This document shows positions 26,479-35,543 of a DNA stretch of 64,000 bases, in pieces; positions within the stretch are counted from its first letter, which is position 1, and every line of letters begins with the position of its first letter. Source of the DNA: an uncultured Muribaculaceae bacterium (lineage in GTDB: Bacteria; Bacteroidota; Bacteroidia; Bacteroidales; Muribaculaceae). A model generated the notes under the pieces. The model was not told where the DNA came from and did no database searches. It saw nothing but the letters and a program-made list of their open reading frames with translations. The stretch covers positions 37,839-101,838 of the forward strand of contig CAJTZS010000009.1 of NCBI GenBank assembly GCA_910584055.1, given 5' to 3'. Made by a program: the position numbers and the translations under genes.

Positions 26479-27489
26479 TTATTTGAGTAATTTACCGACA
26501 CGACCCGCCACGTTTCCTGCCACACCTCCGGCGACGCTGCCGGCCCATGAGCCGCCCTGCATGGCGGTGTTGTTGATGGAGCGGTTGTAGCTGCCCATGC
26601 CTCCGGCCTGAATTATCCAGCCGGCCACTGTCGGAATCGTGAAATATCCGATAATGCCGATTATCATATACAGGCAATACGCTGTGTTTGAGCCGTCAAG
26701 GTCGGCATTGGGATTGTTTGTCAACTCCGATATGTCGTTCTGGAGCATCAGGACTTGGATTTTCGCCAATATCGTCGAGAACAGATCCGCCACGGGTAGC
26801 CACAGATATGTCTGAATATACCGGCATATCCACTGCACAAGGGTGTTGTGGAAACCGTCCCATACCGATATTGCGAAACTTATCGGTCCCAGTATCGCCA
26901 GCACTATCAGGAAGAATGTCCTTATCGTGTCAATAGTCAGCGATGCCGCCTGAAAGAGCATCTCCAACAGTTCACGGAAGAAATTCTGGATAGCTTTCTT
27001 CACCTTATACATACCTCTTTCGATATACATTCCTGCTGCAGTGCCGATTTCGGTAACACCGAGTTCATCTATCTGACGGTCAAACTCGGCATCGTCAACG
27101 AGATAGGCGGTCGATGGGTCCTTCATCATGTGTTCATACTCCAGACGGTCTTTCTCCTCACGATATTTTTTCATATCGAGTGTCTGCCCCTCAAGCATAC
27201 CCGCCGTTCCCTGCACAATCGGGGACATGACCGAGTTGATTGTGCCGAGTACCACTGAGGGGAAGAACATTATGCAGAATCCTATCACGAAAGGACGAAG
27301 CAACGGGAACACGTCAATCGGTTCGGCTTTCGCCAGCGACTGCCATACACGGTAGGCAACATAGAACAGGGCACCAAGTCCGGCAATACCCTGTGCCACC
27401 CCCGCCATGTTCTCGCACAGCGGCATCATCTCGTCATATAGCGACCGGAGGATGGTGTGGAGGTTCGAGAAATCAATAGCGCAAAGCAT
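26479..27489 (-). CDS. traJ: Conjugative transfer protein TraJ (VirB6-like)
   Basis: The 336-residue polytopic membrane protein has hydrophobic segments near residues 28-52, 68-92, 185-215 and 270-295, and a Gly/Ala-rich C-terminus (SWAGSVAGGVAGNVAGRVG). It matches TraJ of Bacteroidetes conjugative transposons and fits the inner-membrane VirB6-like channel component. It lies 3 bases after traI. Confidence 0.9.
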   Translation of the reverse strand: MLCAIDFSNLHTILRSLYDEMMPLCENMAGVAQGIAGLGALFYVAYRVWQSLAKAEPIDVFPLLRPFVIGFCIMFFPSVVLGTINSVMSPIVQGTAGMLEGQTLDMKKYREEKDRLEYEHMMKDPSTAYLVDDAEFDRQIDELGVTEIGTAAGMYIERGMYKVKKAIQNFFRELLEMLFQAASLTIDTIRTFFLIVLAILGPISFAISVWDGFHNTLVQWICRYIQTYLWLPVADLFSTILAKIQVLMLQNDISELTNNPNADLDGSNTAYCLYMIIGIIGYFTIPTVAGWIIQAGGMGSYNRSINNTAMQGGSWAGSVAGGVAGNVAGRVGKLLK

Positions 27490-27492
27490 AGG

Positions 27493-28131
27493 CTACCAGT
27501 ATTTCTGCGCCCCCTCGCCGTAAAGGTCAATCACCCTCTGGGTATCTGCCTTCTTCTTGGCACGGAGATATGATACGGAAATGTTCTTGTTGGTGTAGTA
27601 GGAGGTCAAGGACCGCAGCCTCACCATCTCCTTGTGGCATTTGTCCACTATGTCGATGCGGTCTTTGTCGGTCATTGACATCGTGGTGATGTTCACCACG
27701 TTTTTGAGTTCGCCGACAACTCCTGTCGCCTCCTCCATCAGCCGTGTGTAGCCGGATGCTATCGCCGACAGTTCGGAAGATGTGAAATAGGGATCGGTGA
27801 GCATCTTCTGGAAATTGGAGACGTAGGTCTTGGATATGTCGCCGAGCATCAGGAGCGTCTGCTGCACCTTGCGGGCATCGCGGACGAGGTTGTTGACCGA
27901 GCGGAGCGCGTCATAATATTTCTTCGACTGCTCATAGATCTTGACGGTCTCCTGAAACGACTTAACCATGTGTTCGGCGGTTGTCGAGGACTGCACCAGC
28001 TCCTTTGAGGAGTTGACTATGCTTTGGGCGATGTTGGACGGGTCTATGACTGTCCATTGGGCGTTTGCCCGGCCCGTGCCTAAAAGAAGGCACAGGGCGA
28101 TGATTGGGAATAGAAATTTTAATTGTTTCAT
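27493..28131 (-). CDS. traI: Conjugative transfer protein TraI (DUF4141)
   Basis: The 212-residue protein has a signal peptide ending RANA, then QWTVIDPSNIAQSI, a largely alpha-helical body and the ending LYGEGAQKYW. This is the DUF4141/TraI type, which resembles VirB5 periplasmic proteins. It is predicted to contribute to the pilus or channel. It precedes traJ by 3 bases. Confidence 0.88.
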   Translation of the reverse strand: MKQLKFLFPIIALCLLLGTGRANAQWTVIDPSNIAQSIVNSSKELVQSSTTAEHMVKSFQETVKIYEQSKKYYDALRSVNNLVRDARKVQQTLLMLGDISKTYVSNFQKMLTDPYFTSSELSAIASGYTRLMEEATGVVGELKNVVNITTMSMTDKDRIDIVDKCHKEMVRLRSLTSYYTNKNISVSYLRAKKKADTQRVIDLYGEGAQKYW

Positions 28132-28167
28132 TATTACATCGGATTTTGTGGTTAGGAAATATTTTCT

Positions 28168-28833
28168 TCAAAGTCCGGGCCGCGTGGATTCTTTGAGTGC
28201 CTCTGTCAGAGCCTCCATAATATCGGATGGCTGTGGGTTATCCTCCATGATTCCGGGTTTGGATTCGGCTCTATTCCGGCGGATATGTTCCTCATACCTC
28301 TCCAGTTCTTCATTAAGGACGGGATTGAAGATTATATCTTCGTCAGGGTCGTAGCCGAATGTCATGCAGATGTCACCGTCGGCATAGAACACATGTTTGT
28401 CAGTCGGTTCGATTGAACTTCTCAGGATATAGGTTGTCTGGTTTCGTCTTGGGGTTATCCGTTCCTCAATCATGAGGACGAAGAAACCGCCACGGTTTGA
28501 GATATAGTACCGCCTTGTATCATCGGAATTGCACCATGTTCCGCAGAGTTTCTTTTTGAAATCATCGCCCTTGGGTGACACGTCAAAATTTTGTACCACG
28601 CTTTCGGCGGCAACATGGGATACTTGTTTTAAGAAGGCATCCCACTCCTGTGGAGAGAAGATTTTGTATACCTGCAATTTTCTTGCGGAGGTGATAGCCT
28701 TTCTTTTGTTGCGGGCATTGACAATCAGGATGATTGCCATGACGATTATCCCCACTGTCAGAAAGGAGATAATCTCGACGAGATGCTGGTATATGAACTC
28801 CAATGTCTCGTAATATGAAAATGAAATTGTCAT
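28168..28833 (-). CDS. Membrane-anchored tra-operon protein, possibly TraH/DUF3876
   Basis: The 221-residue protein has one N-terminal membrane segment (about 18-40, VEIISFLTVGIIVMAIILIV). A cytoplasmic domain follows, in which KKLCGTWCNSDDTRRYYISNRGGFFVLMI recalls the DUF3876 pattern. It lies between traG and traI, where CTnDOT-type operons have traH. The assignment is by position and partial pattern only. Confidence 0.6.
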   Translation of the reverse strand: MTISFSYYETLEFIYQHLVEIISFLTVGIIVMAIILIVNARNKRKAITSARKLQVYKIFSPQEWDAFLKQVSHVAAESVVQNFDVSPKGDDFKKKLCGTWCNSDDTRRYYISNRGGFFVLMIEERITPRRNQTTYILRSSIEPTDKHVFYADGDICMTFGYDPDEDIIFNPVLNEELERYEEHIRRNRAESKPGIMEDNPQPSDIMEALTEALKESTRPGL

Positions 28834-28852
28834 GTGAATTTTTTTGTTTGAG

Positions 28853-28987
28853 TTATTTTATTTTTGAGGCCATGCCTCCGATTATTCTCACTGCGACTGA
28901 AAACAGCCGGATTGCCAGTGTCAGGAGGAGGACGAGCATTATTCCGATACCCGACACGATGCGCGTTAAAAAGGTTATGATTCTCAT
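28853..28987 (-). CDS. 44-residue membrane mini-protein coupled to traG
   Basis: The start is at 28987 (MRIITFLTRIVSGIGIMLVL), where ATG overlaps the traG stop as ATGA, so translation is probably coupled. The product is mostly one or two hydrophobic stretches ending in GGMASKIK. A longer frame to 29056 lies inside traG and is unlikely to be used. The function is unknown. Confidence 0.6.
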   Translation of the reverse strand: MRIITFLTRIVSGIGIMLVLLLTLAIRLFSVAVRIIGGMASKIK

Positions 28988-31485
28988 ACATCTCTTTTCT
29001 CGTTGGCTAACTGTCGGATTGCGCCCTCTATATCGCCGCCGAGCTGCTTGGCGCATTCAAGGACTTGGATTTTCTCGGTCTCCTCGGTGGTGTATGCCAG
29101 ATATTCTTCAGCTGATACCTCCGTAGCATACACTGCTGACTGCGTTCCACCAAGACCAATCCACACCTCTTTATATAGGCGCGATGGATTGTTCGCCATG
29201 TTGATGGATAGGATCTGCCCTTTCTCCTTGTCTGTCAGACCCAAAAGACTCTGAATATGGTCGAAACGGTTCATATACTTACGCTGGTCAAGAAGTATCT
29301 TGCAGTCCGAGTTGTTGATGATGGTCTCCTTGACAATCGGTGAAGATATGATGTCGTCAACCTCCTGCGTCACCACCACCGCCTCACCGAAATACTTTCG
29401 GACTGTCTTATACATATATTTCATGTATTCTGCCATGTTCGCGGTGGACAGGGCTTTCCATGCCTCTTCGCATATAAGGAGTTTCCTGACCCCTTTAAGC
29501 CTTCGCATCTTGTTGATGAAAGCCTCCATAATGATTATCGTCACCACCGGGAACAGTTCCTTGTTGTCCTTCACCGTATCAATCTCGAATACTACAAACC
29601 GCTTGTTCAGCAGGTCGATATTCTCCTTTGAGTTCAGCAGGAAATCATACCGGCCACCGTGGTAATACTGGCGAAGTGTCGTCAGGAAATTGTCAATATC
29701 GAAATCCTGTTTGTAGATAGGTATCGGACGATTGGTCATTTCAGCACGGTAATCGTCACGCATAAACTCATAGAAGGAGTTGAAGCATGGAACAATATCC
29801 TTGTTCGCCCTCATCTTGTCAAGGAACATTGACAACGCAGAGCCTAATTCTCCCGATTCAGTCTTAGTGACCCTCTCATCCTCGGCTTTCCACAGAGTCA
29901 GGAGCAGCGTCTTTATGCTGTCTTTCTTCTCCACGTCAAACACCCCGTCATCAGTCCAGAAAGGATTGAATGAAATAGGCTTATCTTCCGTGTAGGTATA
30001 GTAGATGCCATCCTCGCCGTGGGTACGGTTGTGGATAAGGTTGCACAGACCTTCGTAGGAGTTGCCGGTGTCAATCAGCAGTATATGGGAGTTTTGTTCA
30101 TAATACTGCCTGACAAGGTGGTTGGTGAAGAATGACTTTCCGCTACCCGACGGGCCGAGGATAAACTTGTTACGGTTGGTGGTTATACCGCGTTTCATAG
30201 GTTCATCGCTTATATCCAAGTGGATAGGCTTTCCGGTCAGCCTGTCAACCATTTTTATCCCGAATGGCGATAGTGAGGAACGATAGTTTGTTTCGGCGGT
30301 GAAGAAGCATACAGACGGCTCAATGAAAGTATAGAAACTTTCCTCGGCAGGGAAATCAGCCTCGTTGCCGGGCATCGCCGCCCAAAACAGCGTCGGACAG
30401 TCGATGGTGTTATGCCTCGGCATACAACCCATTGTCGCCAGCTGGCCCCCGACATCGTTCTTGATCCGACGTAGTTCCTCGGCATCGTCGCTCCACGCCA
30501 TCACATTGCAATGGCAACGGACGGAGGTAAGACCGTAAGAATGTGCCTCGTTGAGATAGCGGTCTATCCACTCCTTGTTGATAGCATTTGAGCGAGAATA
30601 GCGGCTCAACGAATTCATGTTCCTTGCGGTCTTTTCAAACCGTGCAAGGTTCTCATCGTGGTCATCAATCAGTATGTACTGGTTGTAGATATGGTTGCAG
30701 TGCAATAACAAACCCACTGGAGAGGCGAATGACAGGCGGCAGTCGCTCCTATCGGTTGATAAACGCTCATACCGGTTGTCGGTACTGACTTTCGCAGGAA
30801 GATCATCGGTGTCCGAGAGGGTGTGAAGGCAGAGATATTTGTCGCCGATTCTCATCTCCCTTGCCGACAGGTCTATGTCCTCCAGACAGGTTACATCTTC
30901 CATCGACAATGCCATATACCTTTCTATAAGCCCGGAGGTTGTTCCAGTGCCGACAATCTCATCATCGTTGAGCCGTAGCAGTTTGATATAGCCCGTATCA
31001 TTGATGATACGCTCGAACTGTTCGACACTCTCCATGAACTTCACAACCATCTCGTGATTCAGTTCCTTTGGCAAAATCCGACCGCGGCAGAGGGTTGAGA
31101 AATTGCTCTGTTGGCGCATACGCTCCTTCGTGGTCTTTGTTAAGAACAGGTAGCACTTGTGGGCGAGGTACGGACGCTCGTTGAAATGTCGCTCAAAACT
31201 CCTGTCCAAAAAAGATAAATCATCCTTTTGCAATTCCGGTTTGTATCTCTCGCTGACAAACCAGTCCTGCTTATGCACCACCGAGAAATGGGGCAACACC
31301 TTTATCGCCTTGCACCATGCGGCGTGCATCGCCTCATACTCGGAGGAGGTGACGGTGAACAGCTCCGGGAGGCTCACCTCAAAGGCCACCGTTATGTCGG
31401 CGTCCTTTGAGGTGATGCAGCCGTGTTCCACGGCAAGGAGAGGGAGTTTTGACTCCAGCGTTGTGGCTTTTAACGTGTTTCTCAT
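28984..31485 (-). CDS. traG: Conjugation ATPase TraG (VirB4-like)
   Basis: The 833-residue ATPase powers the type IV secretion machine. Its C-terminal half has Walker A GPSGSGKSF, the Walker B region with KLLICEEAWKAL, and a conserved VVVTQEVDDI segment. The N-terminal half is the VirB4-type domain. It overlaps traF by 4 bases (ATGA) and the 44-residue mini-protein downstream in the same way. In the CTnDOT naming scheme TraG is the VirB4 homologue and not the coupling protein. Confidence 0.94.
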   Translation of the reverse strand: MRNTLKATTLESKLPLLAVEHGCITSKDADITVAFEVSLPELFTVTSSEYEAMHAAWCKAIKVLPHFSVVHKQDWFVSERYKPELQKDDLSFLDRSFERHFNERPYLAHKCYLFLTKTTKERMRQQSNFSTLCRGRILPKELNHEMVVKFMESVEQFERIINDTGYIKLLRLNDDEIVGTGTTSGLIERYMALSMEDVTCLEDIDLSAREMRIGDKYLCLHTLSDTDDLPAKVSTDNRYERLSTDRSDCRLSFASPVGLLLHCNHIYNQYILIDDHDENLARFEKTARNMNSLSRYSRSNAINKEWIDRYLNEAHSYGLTSVRCHCNVMAWSDDAEELRRIKNDVGGQLATMGCMPRHNTIDCPTLFWAAMPGNEADFPAEESFYTFIEPSVCFFTAETNYRSSLSPFGIKMVDRLTGKPIHLDISDEPMKRGITTNRNKFILGPSGSGKSFFTNHLVRQYYEQNSHILLIDTGNSYEGLCNLIHNRTHGEDGIYYTYTEDKPISFNPFWTDDGVFDVEKKDSIKTLLLTLWKAEDERVTKTESGELGSALSMFLDKMRANKDIVPCFNSFYEFMRDDYRAEMTNRPIPIYKQDFDIDNFLTTLRQYYHGGRYDFLLNSKENIDLLNKRFVVFEIDTVKDNKELFPVVTIIIMEAFINKMRRLKGVRKLLICEEAWKALSTANMAEYMKYMYKTVRKYFGEAVVVTQEVDDIISSPIVKETIINNSDCKILLDQRKYMNRFDHIQSLLGLTDKEKGQILSINMANNPSRLYKEVWIGLGGTQSAVYATEVSAEEYLAYTTEETEKIQVLECAKQLGGDIEGAIRQLANEKRDV

Positions 31486-31799
31486 CGTTTATTTCCTTTA
31501 ATCAGTCGGTTAAGGCGTAGGCGGTTGATGATGTAGCGGGGATGGTACTTGACCGCTCCGAGTTTCATCAGGCCGTGTTCGCCGTACTTGGCGTTGAGAT
31601 GGAATGTGAGCCATACAAGGAGCGAGGCGCCCGTTATGCCGAATCCGATACATATCCATTGGGATATTCCGGCGATATACATGATGACGAACATCACGAA
31701 AAGGGCAAGCAGCCCTCCGGCGAAGATGAACAGGTATTGCGCCTTCAGCCCCTTGTATTCCACAGACCTCCCTATGCCCTTGTTGATTGGATACTCCAT
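31482..31799 (-). CDS. traF: Conjugative transfer protein TraF (DUF4133)
   Basis: The 105-residue protein starts MEYPINKGIGRSVEYKGLKA, the hallmark of DUF4133/TraF, and has two membrane segments (about 24-48 and 50-68). It is VirB3-like by position next to the VirB4-like traG, which it overlaps by 4 bases. Confidence 0.9.
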   Translation of the reverse strand: MEYPINKGIGRSVEYKGLKAQYLFIFAGGLLALFVMFVIMYIAGISQWICIGFGITGASLLVWLTFHLNAKYGEHGLMKLGAVKYHPRYIINRLRLNRLIKGNKR

Positions 31800-31824
31800 T
31801 TACACATTATTATATATAGGAGCA

Positions 31825-32124
31825 TCAGAGGAAGAATGAGCGGAGAATTGTGGCAGCCACGATGAGGAAGATACACGCACCGAACCAGCTTGCGGCGGTC
31901 TTGGAGGTGTCGGGGTCACCCGACGACCATTTGGAATAGACCTTGATGCCTCCGATGAGGCCCACGACAGCACCGATGGCATATACCAGTTTGGTACCGG
32001 GGTCAAAATAGGAACTCACCATAGAGGTGGCCTCGTTGATGCCCGCCATGCCGTTTCCGGCGGCGAAAGAGTTTGATACAGTGGCCGCTATAAGCAGCAG
32101 GGTAAAGATTTTTCTTTTAATCAT
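31825..32124 (-). CDS. traE: Conjugative transfer protein TraE (DUF4134)
   Basis: The start is set at 32124 (MIKRKIFTLLLIAATVSNSFA), which gives a proper signal peptide; an extension to 32175 is less likely. The mature part has two hydrophobic helices (VYAIGAVVGLIGGIKVYSKW, ASWFGACIFLIVAATILR) separated by a GDPDTSK loop. This is the VirB2-like pilin layout of DUF4134/TraE. Confidence 0.9.
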   Translation of the reverse strand: MIKRKIFTLLLIAATVSNSFAAGNGMAGINEATSMVSSYFDPGTKLVYAIGAVVGLIGGIKVYSKWSSGDPDTSKTAASWFGACIFLIVAATILRSFFL

Positions 32125-32251
32125 AGTTTTTTGTTTCGTTTTTTGAGGCATGGGCAACTCCCGACCGCTCCGCAATCGGGAGCAGCCTACGCTTCGGGTT
32201 GATAAAATTTGGTTGGATTTGTCCTGACGGACGCGGATTAGTGGTTTGACC

Positions 32252-33076
32252 TTATTTCAGAAGGTCGGCGGGATTGAAATCGTCAATGCTCTTGGCGATT
32301 TTGAATGTCCGGCTTTTAGCCGTGGGCGAAACTGATGGTTTCGGCTCTGACTTGGAGGAAACAGACTTTTGCGTTCTTTTCGCCTTTTTGTCGGCGATGT
32401 CAGCCCTAAGAAGTTCCGCCATACACCCCTGAACACCTTTATAAATCTCCTCGTATGAAAGAAGGTTGTCCATAAGGTTGGTGTCCATAAGTGGATTGAG
32501 GATTTTCGCCGCCTTTACCTTGTCCTCGGTTGTGGCGTCGGGATTGGCTGCAGTGCCGATTGACTCGGCAATCTCATCCATAGTCGCACCCGATGCGGAG
32601 GGAGGCGAAACGGTGTCAGGCTCCACATCCTCTATACGCACGTCCTCGAATGAAGCCGTTTCCTGTTCGGGTGTCATTCTCGCACTCTTGGCCGGTTGTT
32701 CTGATACCGGAGGTTCAGGCTTGGACGTATGGACAGCCGGAGTTTCATCGGTGTCGGCAAATTCGACATCGCTTAATCGGACATCACCCATCATCGCTTT
32801 GCTTACCCGCCGGATATTGCGGTTGAAGGCTTTGTCAACGATCCTGTCTATGCGGGATTCAAGCTCATCCTCGATGTTGAACTTGCTTTTGCCCACCAAT
32901 GAGCGGGGTTCGGGAACTTCTTCAGGTTTTGGAGGTTCGGCGACCTCCGGCTTATCTTCGGGCGGTTTTGCGGGTGGTTCTTTCAGCTTGGTGTTGCGGT
33001 CAAGCAGAAGATAAGCCAGAAATCCGATGTTTGACAGCGCGACCGTGCCGAGCAGGAATAACGATACTCCGGTCAT
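32252..33076 (-). CDS. traD: Conjugative transfer protein TraD-like
   Basis: The 274-residue protein has one N-terminal membrane segment (about 3-25), then a long Pro/Glu-rich region and a C-terminal helical domain (DTNLMDNLLSYEEIYKGVQG). It matches the position and architecture of TraD (DUF4122-like) in CTnDOT-type elements. It overlaps the upstream small gene by 4 bases. A 128-base spacer separates it from traE. Confidence 0.75.
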   Translation of the reverse strand: MTGVSLFLLGTVALSNIGFLAYLLLDRNTKLKEPPAKPPEDKPEVAEPPKPEEVPEPRSLVGKSKFNIEDELESRIDRIVDKAFNRNIRRVSKAMMGDVRLSDVEFADTDETPAVHTSKPEPPVSEQPAKSARMTPEQETASFEDVRIEDVEPDTVSPPSASGATMDEIAESIGTAANPDATTEDKVKAAKILNPLMDTNLMDNLLSYEEIYKGVQGCMAELLRADIADKKAKRTQKSVSSKSEPKPSVSPTAKSRTFKIAKSIDDFNPADLLK

Positions 33077-33387
33077 AGCTCCACGGTCTTTTCGCCCTGT
33101 GAGGACAGTTCGTTGATAACATCCCTGTTCCGGATAAGATGGTTTACAAGGATACTCGTGACGTATGCCCCGATTGTCAGCCCCTCCACATCGTAGAGGG
33201 ACACCAGTTTGGAGAGTTTGTTTACTAACTCGCGGGGAACGAATATCCCCTTTCTCGCTCCGACATTCGACGGCGTGAGGTATTCGGACATATATGCCTT
33301 TACCTTTTTGTCATCCGGCGCGACTGTCGGCTCGGCCCCGTTGACCCTGTTGCAGGTCCGAAGGTCACAGAATTTTGTATGTACCAT
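33073..33387 (-). CDS. Small DUF3408-like protein of the tra operon
   Basis: The 104-residue protein has a C-terminal domain (RKGIFVPRELVNKLSKLVSL, ISTYIDRVL-like helix GAYVTSILVNHL) similar in form to ribbon-helix-helix or DUF3408 proteins. It lies between the TraB-like gene and traD, where a TraC-type protein is expected. DNA binding is an inference. Confidence 0.6.
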   Translation of the reverse strand: MVHTKFCDLRTCNRVNGAEPTVAPDDKKVKAYMSEYLTPSNVGARKGIFVPRELVNKLSKLVSLYDVEGLTIGAYVTSILVNHLIRNRDVINELSSQGEKTVEL

Positions 33388-33393
33388 TTTGTC

Positions 33394-33870
33394 TTAGAAT
33401 TTTGAGGGGCATTTCTGGGATATGCCCTGAATGATTGAATAGTATTTCTTGAAATGTTCGGTAAGCACCCGGTCTATATAGGTTGAGATATTCGCCTCCT
33501 CGTCAAGCATACCGAGGATGTCGGTTATCATGGCGAGATGCCGCTCCCGTATGAATACCGCCCTGCCGTGCCTTGTCACGCGCCGGAATCTGCCGTCGGC
33601 TATGAAGGTCTTGATGAAGTCTATCTCCCCGTCGGTCATGTTCAGCCCGGCATAGCGGGTTGTCATATCCGTATCCGAATCGTCATAACCGTAAGGTATA
33701 GTCTTAGGCTTGTTATCAGCTTTCTTTTCGGGCGGTTTCTCAGACGGTTTTCCCGATGGAGCGGTCTTGGCACAGTCGGCTGCCGTGTGGTAAGTCGGGA
33801 CGGACGACTGCCTTACCGATTCTATAAATTCGGCGGCGTCAAAGTCCGGTTCTTTCTTTTCCTTAGCCAT
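33394..33870 (-). CDS. DUF3408 protein, TraB-like
   Basis: The 158-residue protein has a Lys/Pro-rich N-terminal half and a C-terminal domain with VFIRERHLAMITDILGMLDE and ISTYIDRVLTEHFKKY, typical of DUF3408. It lies 4 bases after the ParA-like traA. It is probably a DNA-binding partner of the ParA-like protein, by analogy with ParA-RHH pairs. Confidence 0.72.
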   Translation of the reverse strand: MAKEKKEPDFDAAEFIESVRQSSVPTYHTAADCAKTAPSGKPSEKPPEKKADNKPKTIPYGYDDSDTDMTTRYAGLNMTDGEIDFIKTFIADGRFRRVTRHGRAVFIRERHLAMITDILGMLDEEANISTYIDRVLTEHFKKYYSIIQGISQKCPSKF

Positions 33871-33874
33871 AGCC

Positions 33875-34633
33875 TCACACGTTTATGACCGAGCGGATCT
33901 CTTTTACCAGCTCTTCAAGGTTGGAGCCTTTCAGCAGTCGTTTGTCGGGAGGGAGCATCGTGGAGCGGAACACCCCGGTGTTGCCCAACTTCATACCGTC
34001 CTTCTCGAACTTGTTGCTTTTGACAAGCACGGTGTCGAGCGAGCTTAGTCCGAGTTTCGAGATGTAGTTGTCTATCACCTCGCAGAGCCGGGATTTCTCG
34101 CGGGAGGTGATTTTGTTCCAGACAAGGCGCATCTCCCTGATGGATGATCTTCCTGTCGTTACCATCCGGTTGTGGACATTGTTGGCGAAGGATATTGAAC
34201 TCGCCATCTCTCCGGTCTCGGTGGTTATCGGCACGAAGATGTAGTGCATCCGGGCAATGAGGTTTACAATCTCCTCATCGTTGATTGTTCCTGTGACATC
34301 GAAGAATATCACTTTGGGGCTGTTCCCCTCGTCGATATGGCTCTCGGCCACCGTCACGGCGTCTGCCGGTGTGGTCAACAGAATCTGGTAGGGTTTCTTC
34401 TTGAACTTTGTGTAGAACTTGTGCATCACACGTTTGAGATATGGGTTCTCATTCGTGACAAGCAGGTCATGTTCGCGATAGACGTACATCGAGTGCTGGG
34501 TGCTGTCGCAGTCTATAACCGTCACATCCACCCCCTCGACATAATGGAGGTAACTCGCCACAAGAGCGGTCAGGGTGGACTTGCCCGCGCCACCTTTCTG
34601 GGTGGCGAAGGCGACATAGATTGTGTCGCTCAT
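33875..34633 (-). CDS. traA: ParA-family ATPase TraA
   Basis: The 252-residue protein has a deviant Walker A motif (QKGGAGKST, about 12-20), VIDCDST with the switch aspartate, and FFDVTGT. It belongs to the ParA/MinD ATPases. It opens the minus-strand tra operon. The 12-bp-period repeat array upstream (34767-35034) would be a natural centromere-like partner. Roles in partition, positioning or regulation are inferred. Confidence 0.88.
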   Translation of the reverse strand: MSDTIYVAFATQKGGAGKSTLTALVASYLHYVEGVDVTVIDCDSTQHSMYVYREHDLLVTNENPYLKRVMHKFYTKFKKKPYQILLTTPADAVTVAESHIDEGNSPKVIFFDVTGTINDEEIVNLIARMHYIFVPITTETGEMASSISFANNVHNRMVTTGRSSIREMRLVWNKITSREKSRLCEVIDNYISKLGLSSLDTVLVKSNKFEKDGMKLGNTGVFRSTMLPPDKRLLKGSNLEELVKEIRSVINV

Positions 34634-34766
34634 AAATTAAAAAGGGATTAAAATTGGGGAATAAGTCTAATTGCGGTGCTGTCGCACCATCCGCCGCCCG
34701 GCCTGATAGCCGTGTCCGGGTCGGTTGCCCACGTTCACAGGACCGGTCTTGCCTGTATGAACGGGC

Positions 34767-35034
34767 GTTTCAATGTTTTTACAAACATCCGTTCATTTGA
34801 ATGTTCATTTGAATGTTTATATAAATGTTCATTTGAACGTATGTTTGAATGTATATATGAATGTTTGTTCATACGTTTGTTCAAATGAATATTCAAACGC
34901 TTGTATAAACGAATATTCAAACATACATTTATGTGAATGTTCATATATATGTTCATACACACCTACAATCAAATGAACCTATGAACATACGTTTGTTTGA
35001 ACGAATGAATGTTCGTTTATTCAGATGTTCAAAT
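34767..35034. repeat. 12-bp-period degenerate repeat array upstream of traA
   Basis: About twenty units of exactly 12 bp can be read without a gap from 34791, for example GTTCATTTGAAT (twice), GTTCATTTGAAC, GTATGTTTGAAT, GTTTGTTCAAAT and GAATATTCAAAC. Many units are near-palindromes built from GTTCA and TGAAC half sites, and the orientation appears to switch midway. The reading frames through it simply repeat every four codons and are not convincing genes. Position next to a ParA gene suggests a parS-like or iteron site. Confidence 0.75.
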
Positions 35035-35124
35035 CTCCGCCGCTCTGTCGCATCCGGCATTTGAGCCTCTGTGCAAGTTAAACGACCGCTGTCTTGAAAA
35101 AGATTTCTGATTGCCAGCACTTTC

Positions 35125-35485
35125 CCAACTTTTCCATAAAGTTGCCCAACTTTGCCCAACTTTTTTTCTGATGAAAACTCAACGCCCACGCCTGATTGTT
35201 ATATAGGCGGAAACCGACACACGCAGGTTTTGTCTCATTGCCCACCTTACGGTGATGGAATTATATATAATATCGGTATGGACCGGCATCGGTATTATAG
35301 CCAAATCCGATAATCCGTACACCATACATACACATTTTATCGGTAATTCCCATTACAATATTCTCATTACCAGTTCAGATGCACAAACGTGCATGGCAAG
35401 GTATGTCGTATGCAGCACCAAATAAGATTTGCTGCACACGACCCTTGCCATTGCATGGAGCCGGTATTTCTCCAAAGTCGAAATA
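35125..35485. other. Probable oriT/regulatory region upstream of mobA
   Basis: This gene-free stretch holds three CCCAACTTT repeats (35125-35165) and three ATCGGTA direct repeats (35272, 35288, 35339). It also contains a hairpin ATGCAC-aaac-GTGCAT (35379-35394), a long imperfect inverted repeat (35390-35417 with 35430-35456, arms containing GGCAAGG and TGCAGCA), and a hairpin GGTATTTC/GAAATACC (35461-35485). Position immediately before mobA and mobB is where an origin of transfer is expected. No nick site was identified. Confidence 0.55.
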
Positions 35486-35543
35486 CCCTCTGACGAAACC
35501 CGCGGTCGGCACTTTTACAAACCACTAAATTTTTTATCCAAAA

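Noticed and set aside
34676..34976. Short frames through the 12-bp array on both strands (HLNV/YINV and SFEC/LYKC type repeats)
   Set aside because: All frames repeat every four residues because the DNA has a 12-bp period; no start context or conserved protein feature.
34767..35034. Possible CRISPR array
   Set aside because: Units of 12 bp are contiguous without spacers and no cas gene is nearby.
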